From contig NC_077235.1 of assembly GCF_027887165.1 (NCBI RefSeq), positions 17,941,383 to 18,005,382 on the forward strand: a DNA stretch of 64,000 bases. The letters are read 5' to 3'. The translations under genes were made by a program, and so were the position numbers. The notes beneath the pieces are model-generated. The model was not told where the DNA came from. It saw only the letters and a program-made list of their open reading frames with translations, and did no database searches. This stretch comes from Monodelphis domestica. Its lineage: Eukaryota > Chordata > Mammalia > Didelphimorphia > Didelphidae. Positions 24,436 through 36,052 of this stretch are shown here, piece after piece. Every line of letters starts with the position of its first letter. The first letter of the stretch is position 1.

Positions 24436-24470
24436 CATTCACCTCTCTCTCTCCTTCTCTCTCCCTTTCT
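24317..24470 (+). repeat. CTAT tetranucleotide microsatellite
   Basis: Long (CTAT)n, purest at about 24387-24434, with CTGTGTCTAT interruptions and a CTCTCT flank. Confidence 0.95.
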
Positions 24471-24552
24471 TTATCTCTCTATCTCCTCTTTCTTTTCCCT
24501 GAGCTTCAGTACCTCATTGCTTACTAAACATTTCAAATTTTATATAATAGGG

Positions 24553-24790
24553 CAGCGATGGCAAATCTTTTAGAGATGGAGTGTCAGGCCCCACCCCCAC
24601 CCTACCCCCAGACTGAGTGTTGTGCCCTTCCTCCCCACCAAGTGCCAGGCATGTCCTGCTAACCCTTACCCCGCACAGGGGAAGGAGGAAGCACTCCCAT
24701 TGGACTGTTGGGTGGAGGGGTGGGTGAATCGAGGAATGTCCTCAGCTTAAGTGAAGAGGGGGAGGGGAGTGGCCCAAGTGCTCTGCTCCC
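24553..24790 (+). repeat. Possible hAT-like element, GC-rich
   Basis: Begins GCAGCGATGGCAAATCTTTT, similar to the start at 52957 (CAGTGATGGCAAACCTTTTA) and at 43775. Contents are C-rich (CCCCACCCCCACCC). Confidence 0.45.
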
Positions 24791-24954
24791 CTCCAGCTCT
24801 GCTGATTTCTTTGTTATAAGTAATAACTTGCTGTGTAGAGAGCTAGCAGTGTTATTTTTAAAAATTAGCTATTAAAATATTCTTTAAGGGTTAAAAAAAG
24901 GCATTAGTCTGATCCAGTGCCAAAAGTGAATACATTTCTATGTTAAGTTTAGTG

Positions 24955-25470
24955 TCCAGAACAGGCAAGATGACAATTTTGTAATAGTTTCCTTTTGTCG
25001 GATCATTTGTTGTTAGAATACCATGTTCTGTTATGGGCAACATATTTCAGCAAAGCTAGAATGAATCCAAAGCAGAATAACTAGGATTGTGAAGATAAAA
25101 GCTACAATATCTTGCCAAAGAGGTATAGCTGAAGGAATTGTGAATAATTCACTTGGAATAGAAAAGACTTAAGGCAAGCCTGATTTCTGTTTCCAATGAT
25201 TGGAAGGGCTTTCATGTGGAAGAGGGGCATTGTGTCACAAGGGTCATAACCCAGTACAATGGATTAAAAGTTACTGAGAGGAATATTTCAGGAAAAAATA
25301 AAGGAAAGAGTTTCTAAAAATGTGAACTTTACAAAAATGGAGTGAGGTGCTTTGTAAGGTAGAGAATTCAGAAATGTTAGAAGAATTTTGGTGGGAGGCA
25401 AGATGAATCTTCCTTAAAAATTATGGAGAAGAAATTTTCATTTGTGTACATGTTGCACTAGATGACACAT
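24955..25470 (+). mobile_element. CR1/L3-type LINE 3' end
   Basis: Blocks in L3/CR1 order: ATGAATCCAAAGCAGAATAA, GGAAGGGCTTTCATGTGGAA, GTACAATGGATTAAAAGTTA and CAAAAATGGAGTGAGGTGCT. Heavily diverged, so old. Confidence 0.65.
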
Positions 25471-25898
25471 GAAGCCGTTCCCTACTCTGATATTATATGA
25501 TAGTCTGTTCAATGAACATTTATTAAGCACATTTGCAAATCACTGTCCTACCCTGAAGTGGACAAAATGCCATAGTCCTTGCCATCAAGAATATTTTAGT
25601 AATGGAGATCCCATAAAGCAAAGTAACTGTAATACAAATAAGAATGTTTAAAAAAAAGTAAAATACAAGCAAGAATGTAATCTAAGTGTAAAATGGCTAC
25701 CAGACTAGTAGTATTTGAGTTAATATTGCGGTTTCATGCAATAAATAACATTCATGATGAGTATTCTTAATTTTAAAAAAGATGAATTTATGTTCAATAT
25801 ACTCCTTGTAATAAGTAAGACAGGGAAGTGTCAAGTATATTTTAAGAAGTCCTTTACAATCAATAACATTTTTCAAAAATCTTATATATCTAATATGA
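25471..25898 (+). other. Unassigned sequence with a short old repeat
   Basis: 25505-25640 has the CATTTATTAAGC-type motif and TGCCATAGTCCTTGCCATCA; the rest is unrecognised. Confidence 0.35.
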
Positions 25899-25932
25899 CT
25901 ATATATATATATATATATACATATATATATAG
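25899..25932 (+). repeat. TA microsatellite
   Basis: (AT)n of about 34 bases with one interruption. Confidence 0.9.
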
Positions 25933-26229
25933 TATACTTATATTCTTAAAATGACAAACCACTTACCTGGACAAGTCACTTACATAAAACTCATCATATT
26001 CCAGGAATGTCAGAAAAAAACAAATATATACTATAACATTCAATCCACTGTCTCCATTTCTACTTTAAACTTCATAATATTCCCAACAAATATTGGGAAG
26101 TCTCTCTTTTCAGAATGTGCATGATAGGTTAAAATAAAGAAAAAGGTCATGGGATGGACCATACATGGATCTATCTAGAACTGGGAAAGTTTTTTCTCTT
26201 CTTTCCTATATCTTATTTTGAGATTTTAA
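25933..26229. other. Unassigned AT-rich sequence
   Basis: Nothing recognised. Confidence 0.3.
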
Positions 26230-27964
26230 GGACTTTTACTTTTAAAAAAATTAATTTTGTTTAAAAATTAAACATTGCCTTTTTTCTTATTCCTCCCTTC
26301 CCTGTACCTCAATTGGAAAATTAAACCATCAAAAATCTCAAGACAAAAATACATAATCAAGAAAAACAATACTTGAATTCACCATTTCCAAGAAATACAT
26401 CTCTTTTTGCATTCAGAGTCCATCACTTTTCTCTCAGAAGGTACACTTCATATTCTGTCTTCTGGAATGGTGGCTGGATATTTTATTTACAAGAGTTATT
26501 AAGTCTTTCAAAGTTTATTTTTCCAGAGTTAATATTATTAAATTAATTGTCCCCCTCATTGTGCTCATTTTACCCTATATTGGATCAAATGTGTTTTCCT
26601 AAGTTTCTCTGAAACAACCTGTTTCATCATATCTTATAGTACGATACTCTATTTCCATCACATACCATAATTTGTTTAGCCATTCTGTAACTGATGGGCA
26701 CTCCTTTATTTCTTATTCTTTGCAATCACATAAAGGACTGCTAGAAATATCATTGAAACTAAGGAGATCTTTTTTTTCATCTCTTTGTAATATAAGTATC
26801 AAAGGGTATTGAAGTTTAACAGCTTTGGAGAAAGTTCCAAATTGCTTCCCAGAATAGATGGACCAATTCACAGTTCCAACAGAGTATGAATGTGCCTGTT
26901 TTTCCTCAGCTCTTCTAAATTCGTCATTTTTCTTTAATGTTGACTTTGCCAATCTGATGAGTAACATGTGAAACTTCAGAATTACTCTGATTTGCTTTTC
27001 TCTAATTACTAGCAATTGGAAGAAAACCTGGGTTTCTTCCTCTGAAGATGGCTTATTAATATATTCTTAAACTATCAATTAGGGAATATCTTATGAATTT
27101 GAATCGGTTTCTTACACAATTTAGAAATGAGATCCTAATCAGAAAAACTTATTGTAAAATGTTTTCTCCCTGTACTGTTTCTTTCATTTTAGCTGTCTTG
27201 TTTTAAATTTGTACAAAATCTTTTTGATTTTATGTAATTAAAATTGTGATGCCATTTGTCCCCTTTGAAAGTGAAGGATGAACAGCAACAATATAGTTTG
27301 AGATCAGGTAATGTTAGATTCTCTTCTTTCCGATTCTTTTTCATCATTTTCATTGAAATACTTGGCCTGTTTTATCCTCCTGATGAATTCTGTTATTTTT
27401 TTTCTGGATTTATAAAGTAATGTAGTTTGTAGTATGACCGGTATGGTACTGGATAAATAAATTAAGTAGTATCATCATTTTTATTATATTTAGTTGACCT
27501 ACTCTGGGGCAATTAATTGTCATTGTATTATTCAGATTGGTCTTTATTTGTATAAAATATTTTGAAATTGAATTTGCAGTTTCTTAGTAGATGTATTCTC
27601 ACTTGTATACATTCAAGAATAATTTTGAATAGAATTTCGCTTTGCTTCTCTTCCTGACTGGAATTTGAGATAACATTCAGAAATACTGATAAATTTCTGT
27701 GAATGTTCCTTCAAATTTGCTGAAATAATTGTTATAATTTATTTGGTTCTGTATGGTTTTTTGAGAACATCATCATATATACTATCTGTAAAAAGCAAAC
27801 ATGTTGTTTCTTTTATGCTTATTCTTTCCATCTTTTCTTATTGCTATAGCTACTGTTTCTAGTGCTATGTCAAATAGTACTAGTTATAATGGACATCATT
27901 GTGTAATCCCAGATTTTATTGGAAAAGCCTCTGATTTATCTCCATTATGTATAATGCTGAAGCA
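26230..27964 (-). mobile_element. Long L1, minus strand, 3' portion
   Basis: The reverse complement runs from 3' UTR (26230-26650) through the ORF2 C-terminus (TTTGTTTAGCCATTCTGTAA region) into RT sequence, with no full frame left. Continues beyond the SINE at 28811. Old and inactive. Confidence 0.8.
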
Positions 27965-28045
27965 AGGTTGCAAAGCAGAGAGAGTGATAGCCTTGGGACA
28001 GTATGACCAGGAATTCGAATCTGGCCTTAGATTTCTTTCTTCTGA
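27965..28045 (+). repeat. SINE inserted in L1, first half
   Basis: GAGTGATAGCCTTGGGACAG and GAATTCGAATCTGGCCTTAG (B box) form the head of a CORE-type SINE; its second half is at 28638. Confidence 0.6.
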
Positions 28046-28637
28046 GTTATATACATGTATTATTATGCAAAACATATTTCCATATTGTTAATTTCTACAA
28101 GAGAATAATCATATAAAACCAAAACCCCAAGACAAAAACTCAAATGAACTGAAGTAAAAAATCTCATGCTTTTGATTTGCATTTCAACTCCAACAGTTTT
28201 CTCTGGAGGAGGATAGCACTTTTTGTTATGAGTTCCTCCAAGTTGTGCTGGATCATTGTATTGCTGGGAGCATCAAAGTCTATCAGAGTTGATCATTCCA
28301 TTGTACTGCTGTTACTGAGTTCAATGTTCTCCTGGTTCTGCTTATTTCACTCTGCATCAGTTCATGAAGGTCTTTCCAGCTCTTTCTGAAATCATCCTGC
28401 TCATCTTTTCTTACAGCACAATAGTATTCCATCCCTATCATATACCACAATTTGTTCAGCCATGCTGCAGTTGATGGATGTCCTTTCAATTTCTAATTCC
28501 TTGCCATCACAAAAGCAGCAGCTATAAATATTTTTGTACAAGTAGGTCCTTTCCCTGGGATACAGACCAAGTAGAGGTATGACTGGATCAAAGGGCATAA
28601 ACAATTTTATATCCCATTGTGCATAGTTCCAACTTGG
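28046..28637 (-). mobile_element. L1 3' end nested inside a SINE
   Basis: Reversed L1 3' UTR (AGAGAATAATCATATAAAAC) and ORF2 C-terminus. Minus-strand frames read CFCDGKELEIERT and KGHPSTAAWLNKLWYM. Confidence 0.8.
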
Positions 28638-28810
28638 CCTCAGATATTTATTTGTTGAATGACCCTGGGCAAGTTACTTAATCTCTCTTTGCTTAAGTTT
28701 CTTCAATTTTTAAATAAGAATAATAATAGCAACTACTTCGCAGAGTTATTGTAAGCATTAAATTAGATGTTTGTAAATGTCTGGCACATAGTAGGTGCTA
28801 TAGAAATCCT
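28638..28810 (+). repeat. SINE inserted in L1, second half
   Basis: CTTGGCCTCAGATATTTATT, GTTGAATGACCCTGGGCAAG, AATAATAATAGCAACTACTT and GGCACATAGTAGGTGCTATA complete the SINE. Confidence 0.75.
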
Positions 28811-29600
28811 TATTCCCTTCTTTTTCCCTACCCTCAGTTTTAGAAAGATATTACTTATATTAAGGAAAGGTGCAATTATTCCTTTTATTTATTTTTTTTT
28901 AAAAACAAGAATGGTTGTTGAATCTTGTCAAAAGCTTTTTCCTTATTCATTTACATAATTACTAACTTTTGTTATACTTATTAATATAGTCTGTTATTTT
29001 AATACTTTTCCTGATGTTGAACTAATTCTGCATTCCTGATATAAGCACAACCAGAACATGACATACTGTCTCTGTAGCATTGCTATAGCCTCTTTGCTAA
29101 TAATTTGTTTTAAAAAATGTAATCTGCATTCAGCAGGAAGGTAGGTCTATAGTTTCATTTCTCTCCCTTGTGTAGGTATGAGAAATTTATTTGCACCACA
29201 GAGGAATTTTGTAGGACCCTTGCTTCTCCTAATTTTTCAAATCTTTTAAGTCATAATGTATTGGAATCAACTATGTTGTTAAATCCATCTGGTATCTGTA
29301 GTTTATTTTCTTTTAGGAACCAATTTATGGTTTATTCAACTTCTTTTTTCTGAGAATGGATAATTCAAATTGTCTATTTTTTATTCTGTTAATTGGGGGA
29401 TCTCACATTTTTATAAATATTCATTAATTTCATTTAGGTTGTTAGTTTTAATGACATAGTTGGGCAAAGTATTTTCTAGCAATTTTATTATTTTTTTCAT
29501 TTATTGTGAATATTCTCCTATTTTATCTTTTATATATGGTATTCAATATTTCTTTCTTTTGCTAATCATGTATCTACTTCAGTTAGTACATCCATAATAA
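28811..29600 (-). mobile_element. Long L1, minus strand, 5' portion
   Basis: Continuation of 26230-27964: TTGTCAAAAGCTTTTTCC and TCTGGTATCTGTAGTTTATT are reversed RT-domain blocks. Confidence 0.75.
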
Positions 29601-29712
29601 TATCCCCAATCCCTGGAACAGTTAATTCACTTATCTTTGGAATTCCCACCCTGAGACCGAGTTGTGTTGTTTAGAGAATAAGTGAGGACAAACCCCACTT
29701 AGCATATCACAT

Positions 29713-29714
<2 letters not shown>

Positions 29715-29762
<48 letters not shown>
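29715..29762 (+). repeat. GT microsatellite
   Basis: Pure (GT)n of about 48 bases; it generates artefactual Cys/Val frames. Confidence 0.98.
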
Positions 29763-29765
<3 letters not shown>

Positions 29766-30020
29766 AATATAATCTGGCCTCAGACCAGGGCACACTTTAT
29801 ATCTCACCTGAGCCTTCCTGCCATTCGCCTGGTCCCCTCACTGTTTACATTCTCCCTTCCCTTGCTTTACATGTGTTACTTAAAAGTCTTATCAATCATC
29901 TTCTCTTTGGCCCAATTCACTCTCCAGGTTACTCCTCAAATCAAAATGCCTTAACTTGGCCATCAAACCCCAAAGAGACTAAGTTCTAGTGCCTGGTATC
30001 CAATAGATGCTTTTAAATGT
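29763..30020 (+). mobile_element. Possible L2-type fragment
   Basis: C/T-rich prose-like blocks (CCATTCGCCTGGTCCCCTCA) and AGTGCCTGGTATCCAATAGA at the end suggest an L2-type tail. Weak. Confidence 0.4.
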
Positions 30021-30024
30021 TTTG

Positions 30025-30190
30025 GGATTCATTGAGTGACACTGAGCAAGTTACTTAACCTCTCTGAGCTTTGCATTCCCCGTTTATAGAATGAAATAAA
30101 TAAAACTGGCACTACTAAAATTTATTGTAAGGGAAATGGTTTGTAATGTTTCCAGTGCTACAGAAAGATGAAGAAGAACAACGATGGGAC
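30025..30190 (+). repeat. MIR-type SINE fragment
   Basis: GAGTGACACTGAGCAAGTTA, CTTAACCTCTCTGAGC and ATTGTAAGGG in MIR order. Confidence 0.6.
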
Positions 30191-30359
30191 CTGTAAGGTT
30201 TTTCCAACTCTAGATTTTATGATAATTATCGACCAGCTTCAACAATGAAGAAGAAGAAAGTTACGTCTTACTGCCATCCTGAAGAAATATAGCAACATGG
30301 TCAAAGTCAGAAAAACCCACAAACCTGGTCACTTCCCTTTCTGGTACACTTTATGATAT

Positions 30360-31000
30360 AATCACTTCTCACTCGAAAACACATCCTGACTCCCTCCAAC
30401 ACTCTAACCACTCAGTTTCTTGACTGCTCATTTCCCATAAGGTACTCCTTCACCCACCTCAGCACACACACAAAGATGATCTCGCCATCACCCACAACTG
30501 TACCACTTCCCTATTTAAGAACTCTGATCTCCAATGCCTTAGTTGTCTTCTAGGCCTATCTCCTGCACTATCCATTCTCTTCGATCTCCATCTTGACCCT
30601 ATGGTGAACCAGTATAACTCTATATAGCATTGTGCTATTCTCCAGTCCCTGCCCCCCCCCCCTTATCATAACTTCAGTCTTGCCCTGCCAAAGCCTCACT
30701 GTTTTATCACTCCCATTATCTGCTGCCTTCTCTCACACAATGGTGGAGAAAATCATGCAACCTTTCTGACTGGGTCCACTACCAGTTTATGTTATGGAAC
30801 CTCACCCAGGGCCTACACTGCTTCTACTCAACCCTACCATGCCTGCCTTATCAACTCACTGTCCCACTCTCTTCTGAAACTTTTCCCCCCTTTTCCCTCA
30901 GGGGGCAAAATCATTTTATTTCTGAGGAATGTCCCCCATGGTGCACATTTTCCAATAGTCGCCACATAGTGCAAAGCAGGAAATTTCTCCTCCCCACATA
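30360..31000 (+). mobile_element. L2-type LINE fragment
   Basis: TCTGATCTCCAATGCCTTAG, CATTCTCTTCGATCTCCATC, CACACAATGGTGGAGAAAAT and GGGTCCACTACCAGTTTATG belong to the internal pyrimidine-rich region of L2-type elements. A C11 run lies at 30652-30662. Confidence 0.55.
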
Positions 31001-31049
31001 GAGGGAATACAGGACAGGTTTGAGGCAGCACTCGCATTGGATCTTACTC

Positions 31050-31910
31050 TTGGGGGGCAAAGTTTTATTTCTTTAAAATAATTCATAGAAAGGGTTATAT
31101 TTACAGTCACAAACAAGATTTTAAGCAAAAATATTGCTATCCTACCACATTTCCAGGATGGAATCAATGAGGCAAGGAAATGCTGCACTATCTTCTAGTG
31201 CCTTTTTTGCAAATCACCATTAATAGATACTTTAACTAGTGACCAAAAGCATAAGGATCATTCATACAAAACCTCCCTTTTTCTCGAAATCTCTTTGCAA
31301 TGTTATCTTCACTTGGAAAGAAGGGAAATTCCTGCCTAAATCAGAAGGAATGGTTGTCTTTTGTTTACCAAATTAGTCTAAAAAAAGCAAGTAGAAAAGA
31401 CAGTGCACTGTGCGATATAGAAGATAGATGGGGAAAAATCCAGTCTTGAGACGTTTGCCAACAGTCCCATTTTGGGGCATGTTTTAACATATTTTTAAAA
31501 ATCATCTTAAAATTGGTTTTCCAAATGCTTCCTTTTTGCTTTCTTTTTTTGATGACAGCTAAGTAAACAAATCCTTTTTAATATTCTAAAAACTGGACAC
31601 AGACAAGTACATTTGTGACATAATTAACCATTAATTTCTCTTGCTTAACAAAGAACCCATAGGACACCGAAACAGTGAATCTGAATCAGTCCACTGGATG
31701 GGGGACAAACTCTAATTTATATGAAGGAAAAAAAGTTTTTCAAATCTTCTTTTCACCCCTCAAACTTTTTTGTCTTTTTCATCTGTATATTGGACAAGTT
31801 TCTAAAACAATATATAAGTTTATGGTTTTGCCTCGATTCAAAAATCCAGATTTTTTCCCAATCACATTTAAAGTTGAAAGCTCCCATGTCGGGAATGCTA
31901 TTTTCTTAGG
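31050..31910 (-). pseudogene. Probable 3' UTR part of the CTBP1 processed pseudogene
   Basis: Follows the pseudogene stop codon on the minus strand with no recognised repeat inside it. An AATAAA (TTTATT at 31064-31069) lies near the far end. Assigned by continuity; the boundary and the lost poly-A tail are inferred. Confidence 0.45.
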
Positions 31911-32311
<401 letters not shown>

Positions 32312-32339
32312 ATTCTTCTTGAATCTAATGCTTTCCCTT

Positions 32340-32535
32340 TGTAAATTATGTCTTATAATTCTGAAGGACTTATGACAAAGAATGCTATCTACCTCCAGAG
32401 GAAGAAGTGTTGGAATGAAGATGGAAATATATGATTTATCACTTGTTTAATTGGGTATATGTTTGGAGTTTTGGTTTTATAAGATTATTCACTTACAAAA
32501 ATGAATAATATGGAAATAAAAAATAAAATAAAATG
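32340..32535 (+). mobile_element. Short L1 3' end
   Basis: TTCTGAAGGACTTATGACAA, CTACCTCCAGAGGAAGAAGT and GTAAATAATG after an A/T-rich tail. It abuts the truncated end of the CTBP1 pseudogene. Confidence 0.75.
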
Positions 32536-32587
32536 TAAATAATGTCCTATTTTTTCTGTTTTTGTTTGTGTATATATGCATGTATAT

Positions 32588-32609
32588 GGAGAGAGAGAGA
32601 GAGAGAGAC
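32588..32609 (+). repeat. GA microsatellite
   Basis: (GA)n of about 22 bases. Confidence 0.9.
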
Positions 32610-32624
32610 AGCGCTTGTTATCTC

Positions 32625-32745
32625 CCTAATCAGAATGAGTGCCTGGAAGGTGGGGGCTGTCTTTTGTCTTTTTTTTAACCCCAGTGCTTGGCACAGTGCC
32701 TGCAGGGCAAATAGTAAGTGTTTAATAAGTTATTTTTGATTTACT
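32625..32745 (+). mobile_element. L2-type LINE 3' end
   Basis: TGGAAGGTGGGGGCTGTCTT, AACCCCAGTGCTTGGCACAG and AGTAAGTGTTTAATAAGTT. Confidence 0.75.
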
Positions 32746-32798
32746 TTCTGGAATATTCTTCTTTGTAATTTCTCATGGAGATATATAAATATATATTT

Positions 32799-32838
32799 GG
32801 GGGGATCAAGGCAATATATATATTGCGTTGATCCCCCC
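32799..32838. repeat. 40-base near-perfect palindrome
   Basis: Two 20-base arms (32799-32818 and 32819-32838) pair at 19 of 20 positions with no spacer. GGGGGGATCAA begins the left arm and TTGATCCCCCC ends the right; the centre is an AT run. The right C-run extends to 11. Could extrude as a cruciform. Confidence 0.9.
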
Positions 32839-32843
32839 CCCCC

Positions 32844-34149
32844 GAAAATTTGTAAGGCTTCCAACACTTACAAGTACTACTTAATTGTAGCAAATTGTGT
32901 TGTATTTAACTTTCTATAGTCATATGCATTTTCTGGTGTCATTGGGAAGCTTTTAAATAAGCTTTAATATTCGCCTTTTTAGTGGTGATGGTTCTGGAAT
33001 ATCTGTACCTCATACCAGTCTCCCCTTAAAACACTGTAAAGACTGAATGCACTATTTTCCTTGAAACCATTCATTTTCAGTATTTCCATGTCAGTAGTTT
33101 ATTCTTTCTTTGTTCTATCACGGATTGTCAACAGTGATTTCCTAGAAGACATCCTTTTTGAGGGTAACAGAATATACCATGTGAATAAAAGATGGAACGT
33201 TGTTTTTAGTCATAAAGAATTTTCTTAATCCTCTAAAGTTAGTATTAAAATTATTCAGTTAAAACGTGGGGTCTTTTGTTGACTTGACAAATTATAGCCA
33301 TCTGCTACCAAAAGCTTCTATGTGCTAACTGTTCAGGTAGATCTCCTGGCTGGCAGGGATTTTATTTTTGCTTACGCTGTGACTAGACTAAAAACTCGAT
33401 ACTGAAATGGGTACACAGAATTTAGTCTAAGAGATATTCAGCTGAGGTCATTGTTAATCATTTATCCTAAGGACATTTCTGAAGAAGTCAAGATTTTTTA
33501 AAAGTTCATTCGTGTTAAAGCAAAAAGGTGTCTCTTGCCAGAATAAACAAAACTCACAGATGCTCTGTGAATGTCATTGGCCCTACTCACACAACACACC
33601 CACACAGACAAGCTCATGTTCATACAGTGGCTCTTCCATATGCTCATGGCTTCAAAAATGCCTACCACTGGCAAGACAGAAAAGATCACTGTTCAAATGA
33701 ATGAAGTGCCCCAGCCAACCTCCAACTCAGTCTTTTTTTCTTTAGGCCATTCAATGTATACATGCTTACACACGCATACATGCAAATGACTTGCCTCATA
33801 CTTCTTTGGATGATAAACATAGATGGTTGTCATGAAATATCATGTAAATTATATCAATACAGATTCCTAAGCAAATATGCTCTTGTTTCTCCTTGCTGTC
33901 TCTGGAGAGCATATATTCTTGAAGTGCCTCCTGCCACCACCTCCCACACTCTGTCTCTGTTCTAAATTCATACTAGTGTTGAGGAGAGCCTCAATCTCTA
34001 ATCAGCTTCTTTGCGGGCAAAAAAAGGAATGTGAGAACTACAAGAAAGGTGTACGTTAGGCCACCTGGACAAGGAAAAGTACCAGAAGGTAGTAAACGCA
34101 GAGGAATTCCTTTTTGACCCTGGAGTAACCTGATAGCTGACACTGAAAT
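32844..34149. other. Unassigned sequence
   Basis: No repeat or gene recognised over about 1.3 kb. Small open frames near 33500-33960 overlap on both strands and look like chance. Confidence 0.35.
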
Positions 34150-34262
34150 CACAGGCCAGGCCTTTCAAGCCAGAAGGGACCTAATTGATCCTCCATTTCA
34201 ATCAATTTGTTTTATAGTCAAGGAAACAGATCTACAGAGGGATAGTGAGAGGAAAGAATCCC
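34150..34262 (-). repeat. MIR-type SINE fragment
   Basis: AGCCAGAAGGGACCTAATTG, ATCCTCCATTTCAATC and AAGGAAACAGATCTACAGAG are the reversed MIR-like region. Confidence 0.5.
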
Positions 34263-34559
34263 TTATCATAGTTTTGTTTGTTTGTTTGTAGAGAAGGGGA
34301 GGAAAACCCAGCACTAATTAACACACACCCAAGCTTTGGAGAGCAGAAATTTCAAAGAGTTTAGTGAAAGAATATGTAAGACCCCAAGGACTGAAGTTCT
34401 AGAAATAAAGTCAACTATCAAGGTCTAGAAAGTTCTTGAGAATGAAAACATGAAAACAAAACCAGAAAGAATTCCGATGAGAATGAAAGATGAGTAGTGT
34501 CTATTACTTAAAGAGAATAATGTGGACCCACAAGGAACTCAATGAACAGCTTGAGTTTT

Positions 34560-35335
34560 CAAGAAGATACATGAAGCAAAAATCGTTAACATTTCCATTT
34601 GACAAGAAAAACAACCCCAGAAATAAATAAGACAAAGGGAAGTCTTATTCAAAATAATGCAAGTGGGAGTCAATCCAACAAGATATACTCAAGATTTATG
34701 CACATACACAGTTACAAAATACCCTTCCAAGAAATAATGAATAATGACATACACTGTTAGAGGGAGATTCCGTGCTCATAACTGTGCCATTTCAGTATAC
34801 TAAAATGATCATACTACCTTAATTGATTTTTTTTATTTAGTACTATAATAATCAAACAATAGGGGACATATTTCACAGACCTCAGAGAAATAAAAGGAAA
34901 ATTCATTTTAAGGTAAAAAATGAAAAAAAATAAATGACAACAGTACTTTCAGACTTCAAAGTATATTATAAAGTAATAATTATGAAAAACAGTTGTTATT
35001 GGTTAATAAATTGAAAAGTAGTAAGTGGAGCAGACTAGGTAAGGAAGAATCAGAATAAATTGAATTTACTGACCATGGTGGTGTTCAGTAAAGTCAGGAA
35101 CATGAATTATTTGGAAAAGAACTCCCTATTTGGCAAGATCTGGTAGAGAAACTAGAAAGTGGTATTTTAGGCTTAAAAAAATTAAATGAGAACCACAGTG
35201 AGTACTTTTCATAGATTATGGCTGGGAGATAACGGTTAATTATACAAGGGAGAGATATGATCACAAAAGTTAAAATAGATCATTTTGATTATGTGAAACT
35301 AAAAAGTTTTTTAATTAGAAAATATAGTGGTACAA
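34560..35335 (+). mobile_element. Old L1 ORF2 fragment
   Basis: CATACTACCTTAATTGATTT, then CTTTCAGACTTCAAAGTATA, GGGAGAGATATGATCACAAA and TTTGATTATGTGAAACTAAA follow ORF2 order. Many stops. Confidence 0.65.
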
Positions 35336-35439
35336 GGAGGAAGTAGTATAGCCAAACTCCTTCAAACAAACCTCAAAAATCCTGATGGAAAAATTAAGAA
35401 GTCATAGAATGTCATTTGTCTAGTCAGTTGAGGAAAGGA

Positions 35440-36052
35440 GACAGAGAGAGACCTGGGGATACCAAGGATGAGGTTGGACCAGCCGCATGCTAAACAAGTA
35501 CTCCAGCGGCCTGGGAGACACTGTGCACCGGGGCAATAAGAGTTCCCACACTCATACCAAGTCACTCCTAGATCCATATTGAGACACTGCAATGTGGACA
35601 GGTGCCAAATGGAAATTTCACTGCCCACTACACAGTTCTGGGCCACCAAGTTAGAGCAAGGTGGTATTCATAGGTTAGGAGGCCCTAATAAGTATAACAA
35701 GAAGAAATTCAGAAGTGAGCAACAGCAGTGCGGTTGAGACTCCATGAGCAAAGGAGGAACTCAGTTCCAACACTTAGCCCAGCTAGAGGGGAATAACTGG
35801 ATAGAAATCCCAGACCAAAGGAAAGTTTACAATTCTGTCTTTGAACCAACAAAACTTTCCAGCTGTGTGAAAGGGGCTAAGTTTAGTAGCATTTTACCAT
35901 TCCTCAGACCCAAAACTGGGCCAGAAACTTTCAAAGAAGAGACCAGGGAAGTAGCAATCAGATTTTGGCATAGATCAGACACTTTGGGAGCACTGAAAGC
36001 TTCCAAGTCCCTAGACTGTCCTTGAGATCCTATCAAAAAAAAGTAGCAACAG
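35440..36052 (+). mobile_element. L1 5' UTR-like segment interrupted by a younger L1
   Basis: AACAGCAGTGCGGTTGAGAC, CCAACACTTAGCCCAGCTAG and ATTTTGGCATAGATCAGACA read like an L1 5' UTR. Continues at 37857 after the insertion. Confidence 0.5.

Noticed and set aside
29715..29989. Cys/Val repeat frames
   Set aside because: Produced by the GT microsatellite.
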